64,000 nt of DNA from an uncultured Ellagibacter sp. (lineage in GTDB: Bacteria > Actinomycetota > Coriobacteriia > Coriobacteriales > Eggerthellaceae). Shown in pieces: positions 24,930 to 32,732 of the stretch. The translations under genes and the position numbers were made by a program. Positions within the stretch are counted from its first letter, which is position 1. Each line of letters begins with the position of its first letter. The notes beneath the pieces were generated by a model that was not told the DNA's origin, did no database searches, and saw nothing but the letters and a program-made list of their open reading frames with translations. The DNA is taken from contig NZ_CAKTTZ010000006.1 in NCBI RefSeq assembly GCF_934617235.1, forward strand, positions 1 to 64,000, written 5' to 3'.

Positions 24930-24998
24930 TAGCATTGCAGGAACCGAAGCATCTTCTCTCATTCCCCAGCGGCTGCATATTGTTGCAATCCGTAGCTT

Positions 24999-25157
24999 CT
25001 TAGTAGTCCTTCGCCGCAGGACTTGCCATCCATTGCGCTTCGAACTCGGCATACGCATCGGCAAGCACGGCCTCGCGCGCGGGAACGCGAGAGGCTTTCT
25101 CCAACGGTAGGCAGCTCGCAGCGAGCCCGACCTCACACTTGGGGCGCATGAGGTCGA
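24999..25157 (-). pseudogene. Duplicated 3' end of tgt (remnant)
   Basis: Positions 24999-25081 match 31585-31667, the last codons of tgt and its stop, at 80 of 83 bases. A 61-bp segment unrelated to tgt follows, then 25143-25157 matches 31669-31683 exactly. The translated remnant ends in the same AQWMASPAAKDY tail as intact Tgt. Orientation is the same as tgt, so the two copies are direct repeats bracketing the molybdoenzyme island. It cannot encode a functional enzyme. Confidence 0.9.
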
Positions 25158-25250
25158 TCGGGTCGCGAAGGTTGCGACAAAGATGGTTCACCCGAAATCC
25201 TTCCCCGGTTTATTCAACAGCTAACTCACGTATTCTTCCTTGTGTCCATC

Positions 25251-25285
25251 TTGGAAACATCAATGCGTCGCAATCGTTGATTCAC
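25251..25285 (+). promoter_or_regulatory. 35-bp regulatory box, copy 1 (before the MFS gene)
   Basis: Shares 31 of 35 bases with 26727-26761. Contains the half-sites AATC and GATT separated by 3 bp (GTT here, ATC in copy 2). It lies 97 bp before the MFS start. The ribosome site region (CAGAGGAGGAGA) is also shared between the two genes. The rest of 25158-25381 shows no gene. Confidence 0.75.
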
Positions 25286-25381
25286 GCCCCACCCTTCTCG
25301 ATGGTAGCTTGTTCATGGGGGGATTCATTGGGCTCTGCGAACAAACAACTTCGCAGACAAGAGCAACTCAGAGGAGGAGAT

Positions 25382-26617
25382 ATGAGTTCAGCTGTTGAAA
25401 GCGCCCCGAAGAAGGGGACCATGTCCGTGGGGAGGGCATGGGCGGTAGTCGTCGTAGTGTTCCTCGCAGGCTTCTGCATGCCGGCGAACATGGGACAGAC
25501 GATGTGGCTCGCGCCTGTCATCATGCAGACGTTCGGCTTCGGCGAGAATGTGCTCGGCATCCTGAACGGATGCTTCTACATCCTGGGCGCATTGATTGCG
25601 TTCCCCGCCGCTTCGTTCGTCCGCAAGATCGGCGTGCGCAAGTCGGTCTGCATCGCACTTGCCTGCGGCATTGTGGGCAACCTGATCGGCGCATTGGTCA
25701 TCCCCATGCTGTCGGTGCCGCTGCTCATGGTCGGCCGCTTCATCCAGGGCGCGGGCTTCGGTCTTATGGGCGTCATCGGCGTCGTGGCCATCACGCCATG
25801 GTTCCCGAAGGAGCGCCGTGGCGCACCGCTCGGCTTCTGGGGCATGTGGGTTGCCGTAGCAAACAGCATCACACCCCTCGTCAACACCGCCGTGTTCGGA
25901 AAGACCGGCTCCCTCGAGTCCGTTTGGTGGCTCTACTTCATCGTCGACATCGTAGTGCTCATCGCTTTCCTCATCGTGTACCGCGATCCGTCCGATCCCT
26001 ACATTGACAAGGCCGAAAAGAGCGGCGAGGCAAAATTCTCCTACAAGGAGCTGTTCGGCAACAAGGTCGTCTGGATGCTTGCGGCACTGTTCTTCATCGA
26101 GGAGGGAGCCTTCATCGCCAGCCAGGGCTTCCTGTCCGCCTACATCCACTCCCAGATGAACGCCTCTCTGGTGATTGCATCCGCCTTCATTACCGGCGGC
26201 GCTTTGTGGGGAGCAATCTTCAGCCCCATCTCCGGCAAGATCTCCGACGCCATCGGATCGCGCTATAAGATCCTCGTGTTCTGTATGATCTGCGCAGTTC
26301 TCTTCGGCCTCATCGCCTTCTGGGTGACCGACTGGCGCATCTACATCATCGTCGTCATCCTCAACGGAATCACCGGCGGCGGCGTTGCAGCGATGCTGTG
26401 GGCTTCCTGCTCCGAAGTCGTTCCGTCGCATCTCATTTCCGGCGCTACTGCAGCGCTCGCCTGCTCGCAAAGTGTCGGCATGTTCATCGGCTCCACCTTC
26501 TTCGGCGGCGTGGTCGCATCCCTCGGCTACACCATGGCCGGTTGGGTCGTGCTGGTTCCCTGCTTCGGCATCGGCCTGCTTATCGCCGCGTTCGGCCTGC
26601 GAGGAAAGCTGCGCTAA
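25382..26617 (+). CDS. MFS transporter of the molybdoenzyme island
   Basis: 411 residues; ATG follows GAGGAGGAGAT. Twelve hydrophobic helices; the loop after helix 2 has the MFS motif SFVRKIGVRKSV, repeated after helix 8 as GKISDAIGSRYK. A short Ser-rich N-terminus leads straight into helix 1. No extra domains. In catechol-dehydroxylase loci of Gordonibacter and Eggerthella a similar MFS gene accompanies the molybdenum enzyme and is thought to import the aromatic substrate or export product. Here it shares a promoter box with the enzyme gene 233 bp downstream but has its own terminator. Confidence 0.88.
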   Translation: MSSAVESAPKKGTMSVGRAWAVVVVVFLAGFCMPANMGQTMWLAPVIMQTFGFGENVLGILNGCFYILGALIAFPAASFVRKIGVRKSVCIALACGIVGNLIGALVIPMLSVPLLMVGRFIQGAGFGLMGVIGVVAITPWFPKERRGAPLGFWGMWVAVANSITPLVNTAVFGKTGSLESVWWLYFIVDIVVLIAFLIVYRDPSDPYIDKAEKSGEAKFSYKELFGNKVVWMLAALFFIEEGAFIASQGFLSAYIHSQMNASLVIASAFITGGALWGAIFSPISGKISDAIGSRYKILVFCMICAVLFGLIAFWVTDWRIYIIVVILNGITGGGVAAMLWASCSEVVPSHLISGATAALACSQSVGMFIGSTFFGGVVASLGYTMAGWVVLVPCFGIGLLIAAFGLRGKLR

Positions 26618-26648
26618 GGCGACCGACAATACAATACCGCGGGAATTC

Positions 26649-26679
26649 AAGGGCGCCGATCACTCGGTGCCCTTTTTAT
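26649..26679 (+). terminator. Terminator of the MFS gene
   Basis: 11-bp stem with one G-T pair (26649-26659 with 26664-26674), 4-nt loop, followed by TTTTTATTT. Confidence 0.85.
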
Positions 26680-26726
26680 TTCGAATTATCTACGTCCCTG
26701 AGCGCTCATCTCGTTTTATATCCGTT

Positions 26727-26761
26727 TTGGAAACAGTAATGCGTCGCAATCATCGATTCAC
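26727..26761 (+). promoter_or_regulatory. 35-bp regulatory box, copy 2 (before the molybdoenzyme gene)
   Basis: Second copy of the box at 25251-25285, with conserved AATC-N3-GATT half-sites and a changed spacer; it lies 90 bp before the enzyme start. It is a likely binding site for the LysR regulator encoded at 30597. Confidence 0.75.
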
Positions 26762-26850
26762 ATCCCCGTGAGCCGTAACTATATTGAACTTGGGTGGACG
26801 GGATGACTCAATAACGGGCCGTTCCGTAGAAGCAATTCAGAGGAGGAGAA

Positions 26851-29196
26851 ATGGAGTTTAAAGACGACATCGGCAAGCCTTGGCGATTCGAGGAAGAGGG
26901 ACTGACTGTCACCCGCTCCTGCGTGTGGTCGCCTCCGGGATGCCATCCGGTAGGCTGCGGCGTTAAGTTCTACGCCGACGAAGAAGGCAAGCTCGTCAAG
27001 GTTGAGGGCGACGAGAACCAGCCAGTCACCAAGGGCCGTCTGTGCGTTCGCTGCCTGACCTTGAAGGACTACGTCAACCATCAGGATCGCATCAAGTATC
27101 CTATGAAGCGCGATCCGAAGTTCCGCGGCCAGGCCGACAAGTGGGAGCGCATCTCCTGGGACGAGGCGTTCGACCTCATCGAATCCGAGTGGAAGCGCAT
27201 CACCGGCAAGTACGGTCCGACCTCCGTGGCTGTTTGGGCCGGCACCGGCCGAGAGGGCGGCACGTTCATGCCCTATGCGGCAGCCGTGTTCGCAACCCCG
27301 AACTACTGCTACACCCAGTCCGGCTACGCGTGCTACCTGCCCCGCATGGCAGCTTCCGCCTACGTTCTGGGTGCCGTGTATCCCGAAATCGACTTCGCAG
27401 GCGGCCTCGAGGGCACCTACGACAACCCCGAGTTCAAGGTTCCCGAGGTCATCATGCTCGTCGGCAAGGACCCGCTGCCTTCGAACCCCGACGGCTTCTT
27501 CGGCCACTCGGTCATCGACCTCATGAAGCGCGGCGCGAAGCTCATCACCGTCGACCCGCGTTCCAACTGGGTCTCCACCCGCGCAGAGTACAACCTGCGC
27601 CTGCGCCCCGGCACCGACACGGCTCTGCTCATGGCGATGCTCAACGTCATCATCAACGAGAATCTCTACGACCATGACTGGGTCGATAAGTGGACCTACG
27701 GCTTCGACCAGCTCGCCGAGCGCGTCCAGGCAATGACCCCTGCCATCGCGGCAGAGATCTGCGACGTTCCCGAAGAGGACATCATCGGCGCTGCCCGCAT
27801 GTACGCCAACGCAAAGCCAGCATCCATCGCATGGGGCCTCGCAACCGACCAGAAGGCCAACGGCCAGCAGATGGCCCACTGCGTCATGGCGCTCATGGCC
27901 ATCACCGGAAACATCGACGTCCCTGGCGGCAACATCATCGGCGGCTTCGCTGACTCTCTGAACGAGCCTGGCTTCGGCTTCAAGATCATGTCCGACGAGA
28001 CCAAAGACGCCCTCATCGGACTGCATGAGTACCCAGCATATTGCGGCATGCTCCTGAACGCCCACGCCGACCTCATGCTGAAGGCGCTCGAGACCGAAGA
28101 GCCCTACCCCATCAAGATGGGCCTGTTCGCTGGCAACAACCTGATTGCCTGCACCTCCGCCGAGCCTCGCCGTTGGCACGACGCCATGATCAAGAGCCTC
28201 GAGTTCAACATCGGCCTCGACGTGTGGATGACCCCGTCCGTCCAGGCTACCTGCGACCTCATGCTCCCGCTGACCACGGTTGCAGAGCGCGACGGCGTCG
28301 TGTTCACCCACTATAGCTCGCTGCCCGTCACCTACGGCATCATGACCCCGGCAATCAAGCGCGTGGGCGAGACCAAGTCCGACATGGAGCTCGGCTGGGA
28401 ACTCGGCCATCGCTTGCAGCCCGACTTCTGGAACGAACAGTTCACCGACTTCACCAACTTCATCGAGAAGTTCCGCCTGCAGGGCAACATCTCCTTGAAG
28501 GAAGCGCGCGAGAAGGTTTGCGTCCAGCGCGGCTGCACCTATCGCAAGTATGAAAAGGGCCTGCTTCGCGGCGACGGCGCCGTGGGCTTCAACACCCCGA
28601 CCGGCCGCGTCGAGCTGTGGTCGACCATGTTCCAGCGCTTCGGCGACGATCCGCTGCCGTACTTCGAAGAGCCGCAGTACAGCCCGGTCTCCACGCCTGA
28701 GATGCTCGAGGAATACCCGTTCGTGCTCACCTCCGGCTCCCGCCGCTACGAGTTCTTCCACTCCGAGGGTCGCCAGATCCCCTACCTGCGCGAGATTCAC
28801 CCCGAGCCTACGTTCGACATCAACCCGGTCGATGCCGAGGCCCTCGGCATCGTTCAGAACGACATGTGCGTCCTGAAGAACCAGTTCGGCTTCTGCGAAC
28901 TGCGCGCCAACGTCTCCGCAATCGTCAAGCCCGGCGTCACACACGCTGACCACGGCTGGTGGTACCCCGAGGAAGATCCGAACGAGCCGCATCTCTATGG
29001 CGTGTTCCGCTCCAACATCAATAACCTCGTCCCCAACTTCCACTTCGGCAAGATGGGCTTCGGCGCCCCCTTCAAGTGCCTGCTCTGCAGCGTGACCAAG
29101 GGAAGCCTCGCCGACATGATGAGCGAGGAAGAACTCATCGCCGGCGGATACGACCGTCCTGCCGTCAGCAACTGGAAGGAGGGGCGCAATGCCTAA
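26851..29196 (+). CDS. Molybdopterin oxidoreductase, cytoplasmic, catechol-dehydroxylase/pyrogallol-transhydroxylase-like
   Basis: 781 residues, DMSO-reductase family. The N-terminal Fe-S region has Cys24, Cys31, Cys36, Cys65 and Cys68 (PPGCHPVGCGV and GRLCVRC), a spacing unlike the common CxxCxxxC and like that I recall for catechol dehydroxylases. Then the Mo-bisPGD domains: VWAGTGREGG, SGYACYLPRMA (Cys161 is a candidate metal ligand), LVGKDPLPSNPDGFF, VDPRSNWVS, and a C-terminal dinucleotide-binding domain (FVLTSGSRRYEFFHSEGRQIPYLRE). There is no Tat signal, so it acts in the cytoplasm. It overlaps the ferredoxin gene by 8 bp. Likely reaction: reductive removal or transfer of a hydroxyl on an aromatic substrate. 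The exact substrate is unknown. Confidence 0.85.
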   Translation: MEFKDDIGKPWRFEEEGLTVTRSCVWSPPGCHPVGCGVKFYADEEGKLVKVEGDENQPVTKGRLCVRCLTLKDYVNHQDRIKYPMKRDPKFRGQADKWERISWDEAFDLIESEWKRITGKYGPTSVAVWAGTGREGGTFMPYAAAVFATPNYCYTQSGYACYLPRMAASAYVLGAVYPEIDFAGGLEGTYDNPEFKVPEVIMLVGKDPLPSNPDGFFGHSVIDLMKRGAKLITVDPRSNWVSTRAEYNLRLRPGTDTALLMAMLNVIINENLYDHDWVDKWTYGFDQLAERVQAMTPAIAAEICDVPEEDIIGAARMYANAKPASIAWGLATDQKANGQQMAHCVMALMAITGNIDVPGGNIIGGFADSLNEPGFGFKIMSDETKDALIGLHEYPAYCGMLLNAHADLMLKALETEEPYPIKMGLFAGNNLIACTSAEPRRWHDAMIKSLEFNIGLDVWMTPSVQATCDLMLPLTTVAERDGVVFTHYSSLPVTYGIMTPAIKRVGETKSDMELGWELGHRLQPDFWNEQFTDFTNFIEKFRLQGNISLKEAREKVCVQRGCTYRKYEKGLLRGDGAVGFNTPTGRVELWSTMFQRFGDDPLPYFEEPQYSPVSTPEMLEEYPFVLTSGSRRYEFFHSEGRQIPYLREIHPEPTFDINPVDAEALGIVQNDMCVLKNQFGFCELRANVSAIVKPGVTHADHGWWYPEEDPNEPHLYGVFRSNINNLVPNFHFGKMGFGAPFKCLLCSVTKGSLADMMSEEELIAGGYDRPAVSNWKEGRNA

Positions 29197-29719
29197 CTAC
29201 GGACTTCTCATCGACTACGAATTCTGCTCCGGCTGCCACAGCTGCGAGGTCGCCTGCAAAGAGGAGCACGGCTTCCCGGTAGGCAAGTACGGAATCCGCG
29301 TGTGGAACGACGGCCCGTGGCCCATCGACAACCGCAAGATGAACTGGAACAAGATTCCTATTCCGACCGATTTGTGCGACCTGTGCGCCGACCGCGTCGA
29401 AAAGGGCAAGGTTCCCACCTGCGTCCACCACTGCCTGTGCCAGGCCATGAAGTTCGGCACCATCGACGAGCTGTGCGAGGATCTGAAGCGCAAGCATAAG
29501 CAGGTTCTGTTCGTGCCGCGCGAGGGCGAGCCGCTCAACTGGCAGGAAGAAATCGACACCACCAGCGTTGTTGACAAGGTCAAGAACGCCAAGAGCAATG
29601 AGATCGAGTACTCCGTTGCCGACGCTTCCGCTCTCGGTGAGAGCGAGGCGAACACCAGCTTCAAGCTGGCTCTGCAGCGCGAGGAGCAGAAACTCGACGA
29701 CCGTCAAAAGGTCGAGTAA
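29189..29719 (+). CDS. 4Fe-4S ferredoxin-type subunit of the island molybdoenzyme
   Basis: 176 residues. First cluster: Cys13, 16, 19, 23 (FCSGCHSCEVAC). Second: Cys63, 66, 78, 82, with Cys84 extra. This is the two-cluster small subunit seen with pyrogallol transhydroxylase and soluble dehydroxylases, shorter than the four-cluster NrfC/DmsB type. The C-terminal 60 residues are helical and charged. The ATG lies inside the enzyme gene (8-bp overlap), indicating coupled translation and a fixed complex. It passes electrons to the molybdenum site in the cytoplasm. Confidence 0.9.
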   Translation: MPNYGLLIDYEFCSGCHSCEVACKEEHGFPVGKYGIRVWNDGPWPIDNRKMNWNKIPIPTDLCDLCADRVEKGKVPTCVHHCLCQAMKFGTIDELCEDLKRKHKQVLFVPREGEPLNWQEEIDTTSVVDKVKNAKSNEIEYSVADASALGESEANTSFKLALQREEQKLDDRQKVE

Positions 29720-29740
29720 CGAATCAAAAGGGGGAATCCG

Positions 29741-30154
29741 ATGAACTCCATCACGTTCCACTACGTGGGAAAGACCGACGACGGCGAAACCTTCTTCGAC
29801 AGCCACGAAGGCGAGCCGTTCGAACTCACCTTCGGTATGCATATGGTCATGCCGAAGCTCGAGGAAGGGCTGAAGGGTGCCGAGCCTGGTGAGAAGCGGA
29901 CTATCGACGTCGGCATGGCTTACGGCGATATCGACCCGAGCGCCGTTCAGAAGCGCATCCTCAAAGAGACGATCGAGGACGGATTCTCCCTTCAAGAAGG
30001 AATGGAAGTGATGTGGACCAGTCCACGGAACACGCAAAGACCCATTCCCGCGAAGATCGTGCGAGCTGACGACCTGACGTTCGACATCGACTTCAACCAT
30101 CCCCTGGCGGGAAAGAGCCTCGTCTATGAGGTAGAGGTACTTTCGGTTTCGTAA
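29741..30154 (+). CDS. FKBP-type peptidyl-prolyl isomerase, SlyD-like
   Basis: 137 residues; ATG after GGGGGAA. The FKBP core (ITFHYVGKTDDGETFFDSHEGEPFELTFG, then MPKLEEGLKGAEPGEKRTIDV) is followed by the insert-in-flap chaperone segment and the family ending FDIDFNHPLAGKSLVYEVEVLSV. It lacks the His-rich tail of E. coli SlyD. It lies 21 bp after the ferredoxin gene and before a terminator, so it belongs to the same operon. A dedicated chaperone for folding or cofactor loading of the enzyme is inferred; SlyD is known to help metalloenzyme maturation. Confidence 0.88.
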   Translation: MNSITFHYVGKTDDGETFFDSHEGEPFELTFGMHMVMPKLEEGLKGAEPGEKRTIDVGMAYGDIDPSAVQKRILKETIEDGFSLQEGMEVMWTSPRNTQRPIPAKIVRADDLTFDIDFNHPLAGKSLVYEVEVLSVS

Positions 30155-30165
30155 CCATATCGCAT

Positions 30166-30206
30166 GGCCCGCCCGGTTCTCTCGCGCCGGGCGGGCCTAT
30201 TCGTTT
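30166..30206 (+). terminator. Terminator of the molybdoenzyme operon
   Basis: Perfect 11-bp GC stem (30166-30176 with 30187-30197), 10-nt loop, then TATTCGTTT. The Cys-rich gene at 30220 starts just beyond, so some read-through is likely. Confidence 0.75.
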
Positions 30207-30219
30207 ATAAGGAGTGGAT

Positions 30220-30534
30220 ATGTGCTGGGGTTGCAATCCTTTGTGCGGAGGCTGCCGCCCTCCACGGCAGAAAGCTGTAACGTGCAGCTCTTGCGGATGG
30301 CTCAATGTCCTCGATATCCAGGCGAAAGGTGAGCCGAAGTTCGTGGGATGCGAGCGCTGCGGGGCCGATTTGACTCATGAGGCGGTTTCCGTGGCCGCCT
30401 ATTGCGAGAGATTCGAAGTGATGTGCGCCAACCTGTGCGGGCTGTCGCGCAAGCCCCTTGCTGCAGAGGGACGAGGAGAATGCCAGAACATGATCGTTCC
30501 CGACGAGTGGCATATGCCAAATCCCCAAGCTTGA
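30220..30534 (+). CDS. Small Cys-rich protein, possible zinc-ribbon
   Basis: 104 residues; AAGGAG 5 bp before the ATG. It starts MCWGCNPLCGGC, continues with CSSCGWLNVLDI and GCERCGADL (two CxxC knuckles about 30 residues apart, a zinc-ribbon layout), and has four further cysteines. No signal peptide or membrane helix. I know no named family for it. Its place between the enzyme operon and the LysR gene suggests a role in the same system, perhaps metal handling or sensing, but this is only context. Confidence 0.65.
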   Translation: MCWGCNPLCGGCRPPRQKAVTCSSCGWLNVLDIQAKGEPKFVGCERCGADLTHEAVSVAAYCERFEVMCANLCGLSRKPLAAEGRGECQNMIVPDEWHMPNPQA

Positions 30535-30596
30535 CATCGAGTGGACGTCAGAATAGCCTGGTTTTATTCATTATCTAGTCTAGGCTTGGGGGAAGC

Positions 30597-31472
30597 ATGG
30601 ATGTCCAGTGGATAAAGGAGTTCTTGTGCCTGACAAGGACTCTGAACTACCGCGAAGCAGCCGAGCGGATGCACATGACGACATCGACCCTCAGCAAGCA
30701 CATCATTAATATCGAGAAGGAACTTGACACCCAGCTGTTCGTAAGGGACACGAAGTCGGTTCATCTCACCGACAACGGAAAGCTTTTTCGGGATTGTGCG
30801 TCACACATGGTGCGCGAGTACAATTCCGCCATCAGCCAGTTGAGCCACGGTCCCTCAATCTCGGGCGAGCTCCATATCGGCGCAGGTCTGCGCTTCACGA
30901 AGCTGAACGAGGCCGTCCATCCCATGCTCACCCACTTCGAGAAGAAGTATCCCGAAGTCTCTATCCGCATCACCGATACGCAATATCGAGATTACCGAGA
31001 AGAGCTGATTCGCAACACCTTCGACGTTGTTTTCTCGATTAGGCTTCCGACGATGAACGAAGAAGGGCTCGAGTATCACGATCTGTTCGAGCTTCCCCTC
31101 TGCGCTTGGATTACCGAGGCGAATCGCTACGGGGAAAACAAGACGGTTACACTCGAGCAGCTCGCGGATCAAAACATGCGCATTCTCGAGAAGGAAAGGT
31201 GCCACGCCTATACGCAGTGGCTCACCGATGTATTTGCCAAAAAGGGACTTGTGCCCAAAATCGGCAAATCGATGAACCAGGCGATGGTGATCGGCGGAGA
31301 TGACTACGGCATCACCCCCAACTTCAGCCCCTACGACCATTTCGGCTTCGGCATGCGCTCTATCTTGATCGAAGACGGGGAGAACGTGACGTTCAGCATG
31401 GTCAGAAAAAGCCACATCAGCAACCCCATAGCGGTCCTGTTTTGCGAGGAGTTCAAGTCGCTGTTCGGGTGA
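30597..31472 (+). CDS. LysR-family regulator of the island
   Basis: 291 residues. Residues 1-60 are the LysR winged helix (FLCLTRTLNYREAAERMHMTTSTLSKHIINIEKELDTQLF). The effector domain follows, with ELHIGAGLRF and typical alternating strands; it is divergent from well-known LysR sensors. It lies at the end of the island, same strand, and is the only regulator in it, so it probably binds the paired boxes at 25251 and 26727 in response to the enzyme's substrate. The catechol-dehydroxylase loci I recall also carry a dedicated regulator next to the enzyme. Confidence 0.9.
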   Translation: MDVQWIKEFLCLTRTLNYREAAERMHMTTSTLSKHIINIEKELDTQLFVRDTKSVHLTDNGKLFRDCASHMVREYNSAISQLSHGPSISGELHIGAGLRFTKLNEAVHPMLTHFEKKYPEVSIRITDTQYRDYREELIRNTFDVVFSIRLPTMNEEGLEYHDLFELPLCAWITEANRYGENKTVTLEQLADQNMRILEKERCHAYTQWLTDVFAKKGLVPKIGKSMNQAMVIGGDDYGITPNFSPYDHFGFGMRSILIEDGENVTFSMVRKSHISNPIAVLFCEEFKSLFG

Positions 31473-31585
31473 TGGGCAGGTGAGACCACGCCTCGTTGCC
31501 GGCACCGTCCGCCGCGAATTTGCAAGTTTTCCCGATGGAAGAAGCCGCCCGGCGCCGATAGCCTCGATACCGGGCGGATTCTATC

Positions 31586-32731
31586 TTAGTAGTCCTTCGC
31601 CGCGGGGCTTGCCATCCACTGCGCTTCGAACTCGGCATACGCATCGGCAAGCACGGCCTCGCGCGCGCGGCGCATGAGGTCGAGCAAATAGTGCAGGTTG
31701 TGAATGGAAAGCAAGATGCCGCCGAGCATCTCGTCTTGCTTCACAAGATGGCGAATGTAGGCTCGCGTGTGATTTTGGCAGGTCAGGCATGTGCACTCGG
31801 GGTCGAGCGGCGTGAAGTCGCGCGTGTACTTGGCGTTGCGCATGTTCATGCGGCCCTGGCTCGAAAACGCCGTGCCCATGCGGGCCGTGCGCGTGGGAAG
31901 CACGCAGTCGAACATGTCGACGCCCTCGCCCACCGCGCGCACGAGCGTGGTGGGATTGCCCACGCCCATGAGATAGCGCGGGCGATCGTCGGGCAGCGCA
32001 CGCGCTACCTGGCCCAACGTCTCGAACATCGTCTCGTGGTCCTCGCCCACCGAGTAGCCGCCGATGCCGAAGCCGCCGAATCGGCGCCCGCCCGCAGCCA
32101 GGCTCTCGTCCTCGATTTCGCGCAAGCGGCGAATGCTCTCCAGGCGCAAATCGAGGTTCATGCCGCCCTGCACGATGCCGAAGAGCGTCTGATCGGGTCG
32201 TTTGTGCGCTGCCAGGCAACGGCGCGCCCACATAGCCGACAGGTCGACCGCGCGCTCGACGAACTCGCGCGTCGCGGGATACGGCGGGCACTGGTCGAGC
32301 TGCATGGCGATGTCGGCGCCGAGCGCTTCCTGGATGCGCATGTTCACCTCGGGCGTCCAGCGCACATAGCTGCCGTCGTAAATCGAGCGGAAGGTGACGC
32401 CATCGTCGTCGAGCTTGCGCGTATCGGCAAGCGAGAAGATCTGGAATCCGCCCGAGTCGGTGAGCATCGGCCCGTCGTAGTTCATGAACTTGTGCACCCC
32501 GCCGGCTTCCGCAACCACGTCCTCACCGGGGCGCTGCGAGAGATGGTAGGTGTTTGCAAGCACGACCTGGGATTTCAGCTCACGAAGCTGCGGCGGGGTG
32601 ATTCCCTTCACCGTGGCGGACGTGCCGACAGGCATAAACATGGGCGTGTGGAAATCGCCGTGCGCCGTCGTGAAAGTAAGCGCGCGGGCGTTGCCGCTCT
32701 GAGCGTCGCACGTGCAGTCGAAAAGCGCCAT
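31586..32731 (-). CDS. tgt: tRNA-guanine transglycosylase
   Basis: 381 residues from ATG 32731 (GGGAGG upstream, inside the HAD gene). Bacterial Tgt landmarks are present: LTDSGGFQIFSL (active-site Asp), MQLDQCPPYP, GGFGIGGYSVGE, and the zinc site CTCLTCQNHTRAYIRHL. It exchanges guanine 34 for preQ1 in GUN-anticodon tRNAs, the central step of queuosine synthesis. It follows the HAD gene with a 1-bp gap and is divergent from queH. Its last 80 bp occur again at 24999, on the far side of the molybdoenzyme island. Confidence 0.96.
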   Translation of the reverse strand: MALFDCTCDAQSGNARALTFTTAHGDFHTPMFMPVGTSATVKGITPPQLRELKSQVVLANTYHLSQRPGEDVVAEAGGVHKFMNYDGPMLTDSGGFQIFSLADTRKLDDDGVTFRSIYDGSYVRWTPEVNMRIQEALGADIAMQLDQCPPYPATREFVERAVDLSAMWARRCLAAHKRPDQTLFGIVQGGMNLDLRLESIRRLREIEDESLAAGGRRFGGFGIGGYSVGEDHETMFETLGQVARALPDDRPRYLMGVGNPTTLVRAVGEGVDMFDCVLPTRTARMGTAFSSQGRMNMRNAKYTRDFTPLDPECTCLTCQNHTRAYIRHLVKQDEMLGGILLSIHNLHYLLDLMRRAREAVLADAYAEFEAQWMASPAAKDY

Positions 32732-32732
32732 G

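Noticed and set aside
24873..25191. Two small minus-strand genes
   Set aside because: Their only recognisable part is the duplicated Tgt C-terminus; treated as a gene remnant.
26779..29043. 754-codon minus-strand frame
   Set aside because: Antisense to the island molybdoenzyme; no motif.
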